Part shown: positions 44,870 through 57,738 of the stretch, one piece after another
Position numbering within the stretch: position 1 is the stretch's first letter
How the letters are laid out: every line of letters begins with the position of its first letter
Program-made: the position numbers and the translations under genes
NCBI RefSeq assembly: GCF_011745365.1
Contig: NW_024468918.1
Location: forward strand, 834,488-898,487
Length of the DNA stretch: 64,000 bases
DNA from: Cryphonectria parasitica EP155
Lineage: Eukaryota > Ascomycota > Sordariomycetes > Diaporthales > Cryphonectriaceae
Reading direction: 5' to 3'
Notes under the pieces: model-generated
What the model saw: the letters and a program-made list of their open reading frames with translations, nothing else
Database searches by the model: none
What the model was told of the DNA's origin: nothing

Positions 44870-46710
44870 TCAACAAGCCTTGTCCTTGATGGGAATGGCT
44901 GGCTCCCCAAGGCTCTTCTCCCACTCCTTCATGAAATCGCTCGTGGCCCTTTTCAGGTTGCCGGGAGACAGCTGTTTGAGCATCTCCTCGATCTTCACTG
45001 CTGAGAGCGGAGGGGACTCGGGAGGCTCGCGGTGGCACGGTGTCGAGGTCTTGTCCTTGCTGTGGGCGGCACGGTGATTAGTCTTGGGTTGGGGAGCCAA
45101 GGCGCACAGGGTAAGCAGACGAATATCAAAACGCGAGGAATTTGCTTGGTTGATGTTGGTGGAGGTGGTCAATATGGGGAGGGGGATGGGGAGAGAGGGA
45201 CAGGCTTGGGCTAGTGAGAGGACGGCAGAGAAGAACGATGAACAACTCCGTCCCGAGCTGTGAGACGGTGGAAAAGGAGGAGCGAGAAATGTGGAGGGCG
45301 GGCAGGTCGAAGTCGAGAGAGCAGATAAAGTAATGGAGCGGTGGTGTCTCACAGTGAGTCGTTCTCATCGCCCTTCCCTTCCGGGATGGCTGTTGTAATG
45401 ATGTCGCCGTTGACGGTGGTGCCACTCCACCTGGGCGAGGGTGCGGCTGGCGGGCTCTCCCAATTGCTCCAGTCGGCGTCGTCAAAGGCGTCGACGGTGA
45501 GAGGGGTCCAGGAGAAGTGCTTTGCCCGTTTCGAGTTGGTGCGCTTGGGCCGGCCTAGGTTGGCGGTGTCGGACTCTGAGAGGGGATCGCAGAAGCGTGT
45601 CGATGGGGTGGGCGTGTGGTCGTTGCTGCTGAAGATACTGCCGACGTGTGGCCGTGAAGATGAGCTCGAGGCCCGTATCGTGTCCCTGTCGCTCTCGTTC
45701 TGCCGGCCCGAGACCCTCCTGTACCCGCCACCACTGGGTGTGCCAGTGATGGGCTCGTCGCCGACGGCCACCTGGCGCAGATCCTCCACAAAGGTCCACA
45801 GCCCTGCCTTGAAATCCTCAGCCATCTGCTTCACGCCGGGCGATGGAGAATTGGCTGACGACCGAGGTGTCCAGGTCGCCCGCTTCGAGATCCCGTTGGC
45901 GGCCAGAGGAGGATGTTGGTGATGATGGTGGTGGCGGCGGCCCACGTTCTGCAGGTGAGGCTCCGAGTCCTTCACCGCGGGTTTGTGGCGGACCAGGGCA
46001 TCGTCGAGAAGGGAAAAGCCCTCATCTGGCTTGGTCGGCGAGAGCAGGGACAAGGCGCGAGTGTGGCCACCGCGCATGACGCGTCTCCGGCCCGAGGTGG
46101 GCGTTGTCGCCTCCTTGCTCAGCTGCTGGCTCATCAGCATGGTTCGCCTCCTGTCCAGCTCGACGCTGCGCGTCTTGCCCTCGACGTCATCCACGGCAGG
46201 CGAGCTCTGGGGGCTCGGTCGCAGAGGCTCGCCATTGACCATGGCATTGCGCTTGCGCACCGAGTCGAATGCGCCCCACTGCTTCTTGAGGCGTGACAGC
46301 TCGGCCTCGGCGCTCTTCAGGTCCTCGCGGAGCTCGAGCACCCTCCTCTCCTGGGCGGCGATGGCATGAATGAAGTCGTTCGCGTCGGTGGGTGATCGCA
46401 CGGTGGGAGTGTCACCGGGCGTGGGCGGGAAAGACGGGACTGTAGTCGAGATTGGGGTAGGCCTCGATGGCGCATTGGTCGGTAGGGCGATGGGGAGCGT
46501 GAGAGACAGCCTGTTCGAGTTACGCGAGGTGGTGGACAGAGACCGTGTCGAGCGCGCCCCAAATGACGACGGCGGCGAGTCAAAGAGCTCCTCTGCTGGT
46601 GGTGGTGGTGGCGGCGGCATCGTCTCCGACCTCGAGAGCCTCGACACGTGACGCCTGCTTGCAGACGTCGACCGGGAGTGGCCAGCCTTCCGGGTCGCGA
46701 GGTCTTCCAT
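44870..46710 (-). CDS. DUF4048-like coiled-coil protein
   Basis: Exons 46710-45353 and 45059-44870 (293-nt GT..AG intron, phase 2) give 515 residues from the Met at 46710. The frame stays open upstream to 47097, but that part looks non-coding, so the start is uncertain. Visible features are a Ser/Arg-rich N-terminus with a polyproline run (MPPPPPPPAEEL) and the motif NRLSLTLPIALPT. A coiled-coil follows (AAQERRVLELREDLKSAEAE, then LSRLKKQW), then a His run and GLWTFVEDLRQVAVGDE. Exon 2 adds a conserved-looking amphipathic C-terminus (IEEMLKQLSPGNLKRATSDF) that would be lost if the intron were retained. I recognise this as the filamentous-fungal DUF4048 type, of unknown function. A cytoskeletal or scaffold role is only a guess from the coiled-coil. 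Confidence 0.7.
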
Positions 46711-49182
46711 CGTGCTGTGTAGGCTGTAGAGGGCTCCCAGAACCGGCGTCTCGCCTGGTTGAAATTGACTGTGCAGTCTTCTCGACGGTGATGCTGGATC
46801 TGTTACGGGTGACGTAACGCTGAGGTTCGTTAAACCTTGTGAGAGGCGCTCAATATGGCCGGAAGGGCAGGACAGGCACGAGGACCGATGCCTCCTCTTG
46901 TTGTTGGCGCGTGTGGTAAAAAGATTGGACGGAGCGCGACGGGCACGCCTGTGGCGCTGTCTCCAGGCCGAAGTCGATCTCCTGTTGGCTACGAGGGAAG
47001 CCTTTTGGTGTAAAGAGGGGTGAAAATACTGGCTGTGGTGCAAGAGAGTGTTGGAACAGGTGGTAAAGAGACAAATTGTGAAGAGAGTAGCGGTCATGGA
47101 GCAGACAAATCGAAATTGATGGAAAGAAATGTTTCAACTCAGGGGCGGCGACAGGCTGCTGGGCTTGGCCGAGATAACAGCACCCTGGATCCCTCAAGAA
47201 GAGAGTCTCAATACAACTCTTGTAGCAGGGGCTACCAAGATGTAAGTACCATTGGACAATATCCTTCTGCTCGCGTGGTGTGCCCGTCCTTTCATGGGGG
47301 TGGATGGTGGACCAGTGGACCAGTGGACCAGGGCTTGCGGGCTCCTGGCTGCGGCAGCGTCCCGTGGAGAACGGCTGGAGATTGCGACGTAATGGGGTGG
47401 TCCTGGGGGGGGGGCCTGGACCAGCTGCTGGCAGAGGCGGTAAAGCTGCTGCTGTTGCTGAGCCTGGTGTGCTGGCAGGCGAGAGGATTGGTTTGGTACG
47501 GCGGTGGGCTCCTGTCCCTGCTGGCGGTCCTCCTCCTAAATGAGCGTTGAAGCCGAGCTTTGCTCTGTGCTCTTGGGTTTCCTTGTGCCCCGTACCTTGG
47601 CCGGCGTGGCCGTGCACTGGCTTTGGTGGCCGTTGTAAAGACAATTAGAGAGAGAATCCAGTGAGGGGAGAGGGGGAGAGAGGAAAAAAAGAGTGGACCA
47701 GGTGGGTTGTAAGTGGAGGTCAGGATGCGGTAAGGGACCCCAGAACGGTTGAGAAAGGAGAGAACGTTCTATGGAAAGAGAGAGAGAGAGGGAGATTTTG
47801 AAGCCTGGTCCAGAGCCGGACTGGGTCAGATCGTGGAAAGAAGGAGAGACTAAATGACACACAGAAAGAGGGAGAGAGAGGAAGAGAGGCAGATGACGCG
47901 CAGCAATGGCGCAAAGTTGGAGAATAAAAGATTGGCGAAGTCGAGAAATGGTGATCAAAGTATCGTCTTTTGATGAGACCCAAGAGAGATATGATGATGA
48001 GCAGAAGAAAAAAGAGTCAGAAGAGCCTAAACGAGGCTGGCCTCGGTCGAGGTTGTTATGTATGTACTAAGTATGTACAATGTTTGTTGTTGACGTTGTC
48101 ATGCCCAGCAGCCAGAGTGAGTGAGGGTGCTTTGATGATGGTGCGATGCTCATTTCCCCTCTTCGACGTTGAGCCCAGCAGATCCTTGTTTGCGGGTGGT
48201 TGGTTGAGTTGCGTGCAGTCGATCTCCTGGAGGAGGATGTGAGGAGGATCCACTTCCTGATGGACTTGCCAGAGCAACGGACGCATGGGCCTACCCTTGT
48301 AGGATGATGACTGCGCCTTGGTCTGTGTTGGTGTGTGTACAAGCAGCTTGTGTTGATGAGTTGTTTCTGACGGATCCAAGACGTGGCGTCGTATGCAGGT
48401 GGTACTCGTGTTGTGACCCCAAAAAAATACTATATCTCGTGTAAGTTTCAGACGTGGAGGGGGAACCAGCAGGCTGCGACCATAGCACTATTATTGTATG
48501 TATTAAATGAACGTAGTAGAATTAGGAGGAGAAGAAGGAGGAGGTCATGTCGTTGTCGTGGTAGGATAAAAGTTGGATGAAATGTGTATAAAATGAAGCA
48601 CGCGGGAAATAAGGAGCAAGAGGCACAGAGAGAAGAGGAGGTCAATATACGATTACCATGTAAACATGGCAATTGCGATGAACGCGTCCTGCATGTTTAG
48701 TGCCGCTACTTAGTATTATGGTACTACAATGTATGTTCAACGCTATGCACCATAATAGCCCAACTGGCTAATGGGAATGTCCCTGTCTCACCCTCGATGG
48801 TTACTCCTTGCTGCTTGCGCGAGCACGTGCTTTCGCGTCCACAGCGCCAGGCGTCATCAATCAGCACCATTGGAGATGCATCAGGTTAATCCGATCAATG
48901 GATCAATCAATCCGACCAGTTGGTCCAGTCAATCAATCAAATTGTTCAGACGCGATTTTAGGCGCCACGGGTCATTTCCACCGAGGTAAGAGCAGCAGCG
49001 GCTGTTCAGACCCCGCGTACCGTAGCCATCTCTGCTGCACCCTCCAGCTTCTCAAGATCCTCCTCCTCCTCTCGTACAGAAGTAATTCTCGTCCCATCTG
49101 CGAGATCTCGTGTCTATTACTAGACGATTCTTCTTCTTGGCCCATCTCATGACTCTGCCGCTATGCTCGTCAACCGGTCAAG
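46711..49182. other. Divergent intergenic region
   Basis: A 2.5-kb spacer between the DUF4048-like gene and rad9/crb2, with no supported gene. It contains a 10-nt tandem repeat (GTGGACCA type, about 47307-47333), purine-rich GA tracts at 47640-47890 and a GCACGTGC palindrome at 48823-48830, about 350 nt before the rad9 start. Confidence 0.45.
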
Positions 49183-49931
49183 ATGGCCCCAGAAGCCCCC
49201 ACGAGCCTGACAGAGGCAGCAAGGCGGGCCATGGCTGGCGAGGTCGAGTCGCAGGATAGCCAGGCCCTCATAAGCTACATGCATCGCGTCCATGGCGTCG
49301 GAGAGAGGAGCAGCTCGCCAGGTCAGCCGCTGGACGTCGATGATGCCCTGATTCGGTGCCAGTACGACCAGCAGCAGTCGAGGCCTGCCAAGGTCAAGCA
49401 GACGTTTCTCGGTGGTCGGGTGCCAACACGCGCGAGATCGACCGCGAGATCTTCAGAGTCAATTGCAAAGTCTAAATCGACTGGAAATGCGGGTGTCTGT
49501 GCAGGTTCAGGTGCATGTGCAGATCTAGGAGCAGGTCTAGCAGATGCAGGGCCCCGCGGCGGCAGACTGGCCGCTGTCAACCAACAGGAACAAGACCTAA
49601 CGAGCCTGAAACCCGCTGCCGATGCGACTGTCCAGGACCTGCGCAGGGGTCTTGGGCGCGCTTCTGCAGCCGGCCCGGATTGCGACATGGAAGCTCGGAT
49701 CACAGGCGGCGCAGACGCGTCGGACAGTCACATCTCCTCTCCTCCCTCCCAGCCACCACAACGACCATCTCGACGAGCTGTCCGTCAACATCGCACCGTC
49801 AAACCTGCAGGACGCAGCAGCAGTCCGCGCCAAGCTCAGCCAGATGAGACGCCTGGTCATCCGCTAAGCACCCCCGGCTGTGTCCCGCCTCGCGCCCGAG
49901 CTGGCAGTCCTGCTATCCTCCCCAGAGGTGA

Positions 49932-49967
<36 letters not shown>

Positions 49968-52900
49968 AGGCCATGGTCACACCAACGGCAATAGCAATCT
50001 ATCCACCGATCAGAAAGGCACGGGCCTGATCTCGCACACATGCTCAGGCAAGGCACTCACCAAGAGGATGGAGTACTCACAATCCCCGACGCAGTCGAAC
50101 GATGGGAGGAGCTATGAGCAATACCTTGGCCACGCCGACGACCCCGTCGCCTCCGACCCTCTCGACGCGGCTGTCTTGTCGCAGCGACCCAATCATACCC
50201 CTGCCTCCACCAACGAGAATGTTACCCTGAGTGATCAAGACACCGGCGCCGTCAATTTCGATTTCAGCGCCCTCGGTCGCCGCGGCACTCAGGACTCCGT
50301 CCCAGACTCGCCTGAGCACCTCCATGGGAACCCCCAGACGCCAGCACCGCCGAGAAATCCCCTGTCCGGGGTCGGGGCGGCAGCAACAGCGTCGCTGATG
50401 GCCAGCTCCCAGATGTTCAAGCAGACCCAGTTCTCTTCCGCCTACAGACCAACCTTCAGCCCAACCTCATCGCGCCCTTCTCCCGACAACCTCCGCCCTT
50501 TCAACACGATCTCTCCGAATCCATCGCCCCTCAAGAGGATTTTTGTTGGACCCTCGCCACTACCAATTGCTCCTTCCAGTCTTCCGGTCTTTCCTGTGGA
50601 GTACGATGAGGAATACGATATCTCTCCTCAGCAAGAGAAGGACAGGGGCGAGGGGGATCATGAAGAGGAGGAGGAGCAGCAGCAGAAAGGAGAAGAGCAG
50701 AAGGCCGAGGACCAGGGACGCATAGTGCATGACAAGACAAGGATCAACAGGGTGTCCAGGACATTTCACTTTGCGCCACGGAGGGCTCCCATTGAGGTAT
50801 ACGAGCCCATACACAATACTCAGCAGGAGGAGCCTACGCAGGCACATGCTAGGTCGGAAGGTGGCCTTGGTGAGGACCAAAGTGATGATGATAACGATGA
50901 GGAGTATCGCCGCCGCCAACTTGTGGCCCTACGAAAAGCGGCAGCTGCACAGAGCTTAAGGGCCATCAAGTTCGAGCGGCTGCGTCCTGCTAATGCAGAG
51001 GATGTCGTGGTTCCCTCAACAAGACAGGATGAGTCACCGCTGGCCTCGGATGCTCAGAGGTACCTGGACCAGTGTGAGGGATCCTCTACGAGAGACTCCC
51101 AGAAATCGGTAGAGGCTACTCAGCATGCCGTTGAACCCTTGCAGGACGGCATTACACAGCTCTCGCCAGACGGTCTAGAAGAAGGTTATGCGCCAGAACA
51201 TGATGCGTTGGACCCATTTGGGGGGTTTTCTAGCAATGAGGCCATGATTCCGAACACGGATCCTGCTCCTGCTCCGTCTGAGCCCAATGTACAAGAAGAG
51301 GAGGCAAACGCCAAGCAAGACGGAAGCGCAGCTCGTACGGATGAAGTTCCTGAGACGAGTCCTCTGAACCTGCATGTTCGACCATTAGATGATACGGTGC
51401 CCCACTCTTCGGAGGAGGAGGAGGAAGAAGAAGCATTCGAATCTGAGACTGGTGGCATGGCCTTGCGGAGTTCGCCGGCCCGCTCAGGTTCGGAAGCTGT
51501 ATCCAGGAGGTCTTCGCGGGTTGGGACGCCGCCGAGTCAACCACAACCAGAGGACCGTACGTCGCCTCCAGATACTGTGCTTGCTACTGGCCATCCTTCA
51601 GAAGGTAACGGACATGATCAAGGTGGTGACGTCGGAACATCGCCCCCTGCGCCAGCCTTAAATACCAGAGCAAGGCGTCGTGGAGCGCCTCATCCGGCTC
51701 CAGTGACCGCCCCGCCGACCTCTCCAGCCCCACGGTCGAGCTCCACATCGTCTCTCAGCAGCTTGACTACAACGCCAGCACTGTCTGACTCTGAAAAGGC
51801 AACCCCGCTCACAGACGATTCACCACGCCTTGGGGCCACGCCGTCCTTGACGGACGATGTTCAGAGCTCTCCTGCGGTTGCTAAAGCCCACCGTCTGAAG
51901 AGCTCGAGGGCTGTCCCCAACCCCATGCCAAGCAAGCCCCGGGTGTCGACCAGAAAGACCAGGAAGTCGTTCGCATCAAATGAATCTGTGTCGACCGACG
52001 AGCTGGCCAGGTCGCCCATTACACCGACTTTCGAGCAGAGTACGCGTCTGTCGAGGTCTGGCAGAACCTCCATGAAAAACCCGCCACCAGCTCCACGGGA
52101 GATAGGCCACGGAACAAAGCTCTTTGTAGGGATGGTTTTCGCCATATCTTTCCAGTCCAGACAGGCGGGAGAGAAGGATGCACAATACAACTCAAGAATA
52201 GCACGCTCCGAGCAGATCACGAACAAGATCAAACAGGCCGGGGGCAAGGTTCTGACGGATGGTTTTGACAAGTTGTTCGAGGCGTCCTCGGCGCAGGGCA
52301 CGGACTGCGAAACTACATCGCCAGCATCGCATCCTGACGACGAGATTGAGCTCGTCTCGACTGCTCGCGAGACAGGCTTCACAGCGCTCATTGCTGATGG
52401 CCACTCGCGCAAGGTCAAATACATGCAGGCACTCGCCCTTGGCCTCCCTTGTATCCACGAGCGCTGGATCACCACATGCACAAGCAAGCAGGAGCTCGTC
52501 GACTGGTCCAACTACCTCCTCTGTGCTGGAAATTCCTCCTTCCTCGGCGACGCGATAAGGTCGCGTAACCTGCCGACCTACAACGCCGCGACGGCGAAGC
52601 TCAGGGAGGTCATTCGGTACCGGCCACAACTTCTCAACCAGTCACGGATTCTCGTGGTCATGGGACGTGCCGACGAGAGTAGGAAGGCACCCTATATATT
52701 CCTGGCGCGGGTCCTGGGTGCTTCGCTCTCTAGGGTGTACACCATGGCCGAGGCGAGGGAGCAGCTCAGAGCGATGGAGGACGCGGGCCATCCATTTGAT
52801 TGGGTGTATGTCGACGAGAAGATGGCTGGTACGACCAACCCATTCACAGAAGCTGTGCCGCTCTCAGCAGGCGGGAAGAAGAGGAAGAGAAAGGGCGGTG

Positions 52901-53010
52901 GGGGGTCTGCAGCGCCTCCGCTCAAGAAACTCCGCGTCTTGAGCGATGAGCTTGTTATACAGAGCCTCATCTTAGGCCGGCTGATAGAGGAGGACGAGAT
53001 GCCGGCGTGA
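49183..53010 (+). CDS. Rad9/Crb2-type checkpoint mediator, BRCT
   Basis: A 1275-residue single-exon protein. The long N-terminal ~970 residues are disordered, with many Ser-Gln/Thr-Gln and Ser-Pro/Thr-Pro sites and a 12-residue Asp run near 249-260. The C-terminus holds two BRCT-like units. The first begins near 976 (KLFVGMVFAISF) and includes the HERWITTC core. The second begins near 1150 (RILVVMG) and ends with FDWVYVDEKMAG. A long disordered region plus a tandem C-terminal BRCT is the layout of Rad9/Crb2/53BP1 mediators, which relay ATR/ATM signals to Rad53/Chk1-type kinases. A Tudor domain is expected just before the BRCTs; I cannot identify it by eye. The N-terminal ARRAMAGEVESQDSQALISY also resembles fungal members. 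The start is the first Met, close to the leader. Confidence 0.8.
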
Positions 53011-54022
53011 ACGGCGATGCGCGATGAAAATCTTTTCTCAAAATGCACTGAATGGGGCATAGGAGCATTTGGTTTGGAGGCGTCTGGTGAATAGTACAAC
53101 GAACAAGGGGAGATACCCAACTCGTTGGTCTGCTGAGACCTATTACGGAGTTTCTAGGGTGGGGCATTAGGCGAGCTTATTAATTGAACAATTCTTTACT
53201 TCTTACTCCTTACTTCTTCGATTCTCTTTTTTCTTCTTCCCTTTTCCTTGGTGACGCAGAAGCGTCGTGACTGTTGTGAGAGAATCAGTGCTGGTGGACA
53301 ATTGAGACGCCGCTAGCAGAGATGGAAGTCATGGGACGAGACGCACGTGTCCACGTACACATACTGGTGACACAGTTTGTAAACTAAATTTCAAGTACGG
53401 GAGAAGACTTGTGCAGGTGGGGAGGAAACTGATGCTCTTGGAGTTTTTTTTGCTGATATTATGAATTCTTGAGATATCAATCATACCACCAGAAATGGTT
53501 CAGACTGGCTGGTTAACTGACTATCTATCCGTTCTGCATGCCTAAGATGGAGAAAGAACAGAGGTATCGACTGGAGTAACCTCATTAACGCCTTTGCCGC
53601 CATACCAATCAATAAAGTGCATGTAAGAATCACAACGCCTCCCTCCGATCACTATGAATGCCATGCAAAGTGACGTGGTGGTCCCAAGATAACACCCAAA
53701 AGAGACAGAAAAAACAAGCAAAGAAAAAGAATCCCCCCAAATGAACCAGAAACTCCGTTCCTTATAAGATGGTAGACCAAGTATCACATCACATCACCCG
53801 TGTGACCCGGCTTCCCTGAACGCCTTGCCGACGCAGCCAATAGATGCCGTGGGGATCATGCCGCCCTCGTCTTGTGTTGTACAATGAACATTAAAAATCT
53901 AGGTGGGGGGGAAAAAAGTACATGTTAGCTGCTGGTTTGTTTCCAAAAAAAAAAAAGGGGGGGGGGCCCAACCTGAACAAGGGAAACGTACCAGAGACGA
54001 AAGGAAAGAGAGAGAGAGAAGA
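53011..54022. other. Convergent 3' region
   Basis: About 1 kb with no supported ORF. It contains an A12-G10 homopolymer junction at 53945-53966, just past the stop of the small minus-strand ORF that follows. Confidence 0.4.
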
Positions 54023-54295
54023 TTACAGGTCAGAGACCTGGGAGGACTGCGACTGGGAGCGGGATCGCACACGGAGGAAGATCCTGTTGCGCTTGTGCTT
54101 TTGGTAAAAGCTACGCTTGATCTCTTCACACTCGCGGTCGACCTTTTGGCGGTAGAACTGGTCTGGGTCGGCGCGGTAGGCCCGCAGCTCGTCCATCTGG
54201 GCTTTGCCGAGCCGGATGATCCTGCGCTGGGCAACCTGGGCGGAGCGAGAGGAGGAGGAAGAGGAGGAACGACTGGCGCGAGAGCGACGAGGCAT
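54023..54295 (-). CDS. Small basic hypothetical protein
   Basis: A 90-residue ORF, not a family I recognise. A Ser/Arg-rich N-terminus (1-22) precedes a charged, probably helical core (RRIIRLGKAQMDELRAYRAD), then EEIKRSFYQKHKRNRIFLRV and an Arg/Ser-rich tail. GC-rich codon choice is similar to neighbouring genes and unlike the flanking DNA, which is why I keep it. It may be complete or the last part of a longer spliced gene. RNA binding is suggested by the Arg/Ser content only. Confidence 0.4.
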   Translation of the reverse strand: MPRRSRASRSSSSSSSRSAQVAQRRIIRLGKAQMDELRAYRADPDQFYRQKVDRECEEIKRSFYQKHKRNRIFLRVRSRSQSQSSQVSDL

Positions 54296-57200
54296 CTTGG
54301 CGAAGAGTGTTGTTGGTCTTGGTCTCGGAGCAGGAGGAGGGGCGGACAGTGTGTGGTCGCTAGGTTTGTAGAGATGAAGATCTCGCAGTCTGTGCGTGCA
54401 GAAGTCGTCGACTCTTGTGTTTGTGTAGTGCGAGACGTTGACCTTGGAGAATGGAGACGCTGCAAGAAGAACAAGAAGAAGGAAAAAAAGCTAGGTTGGC
54501 AAGATGTATAAAAGTGTCATAGGGCGAAGGGTGTCAGGGCTAGGGAGAGACGGCGTCGGGCAGATGACAGGTTCGGTGCACGTGAGTATGTTTGACTCGA
54601 GGTGCGTGTGTGTAAGTGCTGGTCTGTATTTGTGTCCGAGACAGTGAACAAGAGAGTTGTTGAGGTTCCAAAGCGTTTTGTTGTATGTTTTCGAAATTGA
54701 ACAGGGCAGGTTTGTTCACAGTCGATACTTTGGAGGGTAGAATGCTGTCGTTCGTGCTAGTTTGTGGGAGGGGCGGTGGCTGATAGATATATGAATCTAT
54801 ACTCGACTACTAAACCGTGACTAGGGACCGGTGGGATTTCGGCGTCCGAACTAGGCGGAAGTTGGTAGTCAAATGGGCGGACCGGAACCGGGCACACCGA
54901 GAGAGAGAGACGAGGCTGGTTGGTGGTTGCGACGGCGGATATGCAGCTCTACTCAACTGGGCAGGTCTTCTACAGCTGGGAGCTGGGAACGGAAACTGCA
55001 AACAAGAGACGAGAGACTTGAAGGCAGGAGAGGAGGTGGAGAAGGAGAAGGGGAACAGGTAAAAAATAAAATAAAGAAAAGGAGAGGGCCGGATTCAAAG
55101 GTCATATCTACAAGATGAGGGAGACAATGGAAGCGAGGCAAGGGCTGGCCTTACCTGGCTGCAATAGAGAGAAAAAGAGAGCCAGAGCCAAGAAGCGCAA
55201 AAAGCTCACGCACGGGGCATTTTGAGGCTGGCTTCGGGGTATTATCGACATTGATTTGACATGGGGCTGCTTTGACCTGGCGGTAGGGTCAGAGGAGGAT
55301 CCCTCATCTCTCTCGGTCCCATGCTTCGAGGCTGGCGATGCTTTGTGTGGACCCTTTTTTTCATTCTTATTTTTTACCTTTCTTTCTTTTTTGTGACTCT
55401 GGGGGATAAATTATTCAGGGCCATCATCATCAAACCACAGAAATCTGTCAGCACATGTTTGGAGGCCTTGGTCTGGCCTGGCCTGACTGGTCTGGCTGGT
55501 CAAACAGGTCTCCCGGTTCGAGAAGGGTGGTGTATTGAAACAATGGAACATACTGGAGAGGGAAAGGGAATTAGTCGGTTCCTATGTTTGGATCCGTCTT
55601 TTGTAGACTGGCCCACAGGCCAACCTTGTTCTGGAACAGACCATAGCTGACTGTGTACTATGGTCCTTTAGCTACCCTCTTGACTTGACAGCTCTACCAT
55701 GTCAGTAAGTAAATTGTGCTGTACAGTCACCAACCAAAAACAACCATGTTTCCTTAGGCTAGCCCTGCTTTGGTAGGTACGTACACACAGTACATACAGT
55801 TGCATTTACGAATCCGCAGACCAAGTTTCTCAAAGAAACACAAGAAGTTGTTCTTCCTGTAGAGAATGGATGGACTCAGAGTACTAGATAGACAGACAGA
55901 TGAAGAGACTGACTAGTAGAGGGGCGGAGAGAATATGTCTCTGTTACCGCTCATTTCCTTCCTTTCAAGGGACCTTGCAAGATGGTAAATGAGTAGTCTA
56001 TCTATTTTTGAACCGCGGCGGTCAAGGGACGGGGGAGAGAGAGGCCCTGGGGCCGGTGCGGCGGCCGGGCACTCACCCTAGCGACCACTATGGTAAGAGG
56101 GTAAACCCAGCACTAGGGACCACTCCCTCCAGTACAGTACACACCACAGGCCTTGCGGAGGGCTGTGGTTTCAGAAGCAGTGATGACTGAATCACGAACA
56201 CATCTTGGGGAACAACCAACTCAATTGCAGATATTCTCCTTTATGCTTCTGCTTTTGGTTTTCTTGCTTATTGGTCAGTCAGTCAGTCGGTCATCTCAGA
56301 CAAACGGAAATACGCCGCCCACGAAGAAAATACTTACTGCTCGGTGCTGCCCTCCCCCTAAAGCAACGAGTAGCCATCAAACCCCTGTCCTATCTTGTCT
56401 CACTGGCTACAGGGGCCATGGTGCTATAGCTAGCCCAGGAGCCTCTACCATAGTACTCATCATAGGTGCTCTATGAGAGAGACAGCTACTAAGTACCTAC
56501 CGTGTGCTACCCCTAACTTCATAGTTAAGCTCATAGTGCTATAGTACGTACCAGAGTAGTATGTAGCACCACTATGGGCCCCTCCTTCAAGGATTCAGGC
56601 CCAATCAACCCCGCCCCCCCCCTCCACCCGATGGCTTCTTACTTGCTCGTGTCCCAAACGAACCTCGTTGGCCCCTCGTTTGGCCCCTCGTCCAAGCCCA
56701 CACCATCTCCGCCTATCACGGCTGCTGCTGCTGCCGCTGCCGCTGCACGTTGGATATCGGACACGGCACACATACACGCACACGCACGGTATCTCCTGTC
56801 TCTCACTGGTTAAAGAAGTCCTTCAAACTTACTTACTGACCACTATCAGAACAGCCCAGCACGGTGCAACCTCGCACAACCCAACCCACCTGGGAGGTCT
56901 GCCCCTCTTACGATCTCCGTCCCCTGTCGACGACCATACATACAGACCTTGTTAGCCGACCTGTCAGTCAGCCTGTCCTGCGGTTCCTCCCTCTTGTTGC
57001 CCGCCGTATGCACTCTGCAGGGACAACAGCTTCGACGACCATCAACCTCGAACCGACTCCGTCTCCTATTCTCTCCCTCTCTACGTTGAGGTGACCCGTT
57101 CTGCGAGCCCGACCCTCTTCTCCTGTCCAGGTTCAGCAACCCATTTCCTGCTGACCTGACTGCCGCTTCGTTTTGCCTGCACCCCTGCTCCTCCTCCTCG

Positions 57201-57469
57201 CGTATTGTTCCAAGTTATACATCACATCACATCACTCGGCCAGGCAGGTCGAGCATACCGGCACACAAAGCCTCTGGCCTGTTCCACACCTGCGGCCGTC
57301 CTATCTCATCAGAGCCCTTGAGAGCCCATTCTCGCGACCCCCTTCGCATTCTGTCTGTCCGTTCCTCTTGGACGCCAGTCAGCCAGTCAGTCAGTGAACG
57401 ACAGACTACTTCTACTCCTACCGCCCACCTCTCTGCATCTCTTCGCCGCGCCTCGGCCCTCTCACAACC
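54296..57469. other. 3.2-kb intergenic region
   Basis: No convincing gene. It has further CCATAGTAC/GTACTATGG motifs (about 55640-55670, 56088, 56450-56580). The final ~650 nt are CT-rich and form the probable eIF4E promoter and leader. Tandem GTCA repeats occur at 56276-56290 and 57376-57395. Confidence 0.45.
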
Positions 57470-57695
57470 ATGGCAACCAGGCCCAGTTTGAGCATGTTCA
57501 CTCGAGGTCTTTCAGGCCTTTCCCAGGCGCAGGACCCGAACTCGCCCAACGTGAACTCCCCCGCCGAGCAAAGGGCCGACTCCAAGCTTGGCTTCCTTAA
57601 GGCTATGCGGCCTCTGCCCACCCAGCACGTGTGGAACGTCTACTTTGATCGGTATGTCTGCTACCCCAATCCAGCTGCATCTTTGTGTTATGAAT

Positions 57696-57738
<43 letters not shown>

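Noticed and set aside
46711..47097. In-frame upstream extension of the DUF4048-like gene
   Set aside because: Low-complexity, no resemblance to the conserved part, and poor start context; kept out of the CDS though the true start is unproven.
55440..55520. GGTCTGG/GGCCTGG tandem-like repeats
   Set aside because: Too short and irregular to be called a repeat array.
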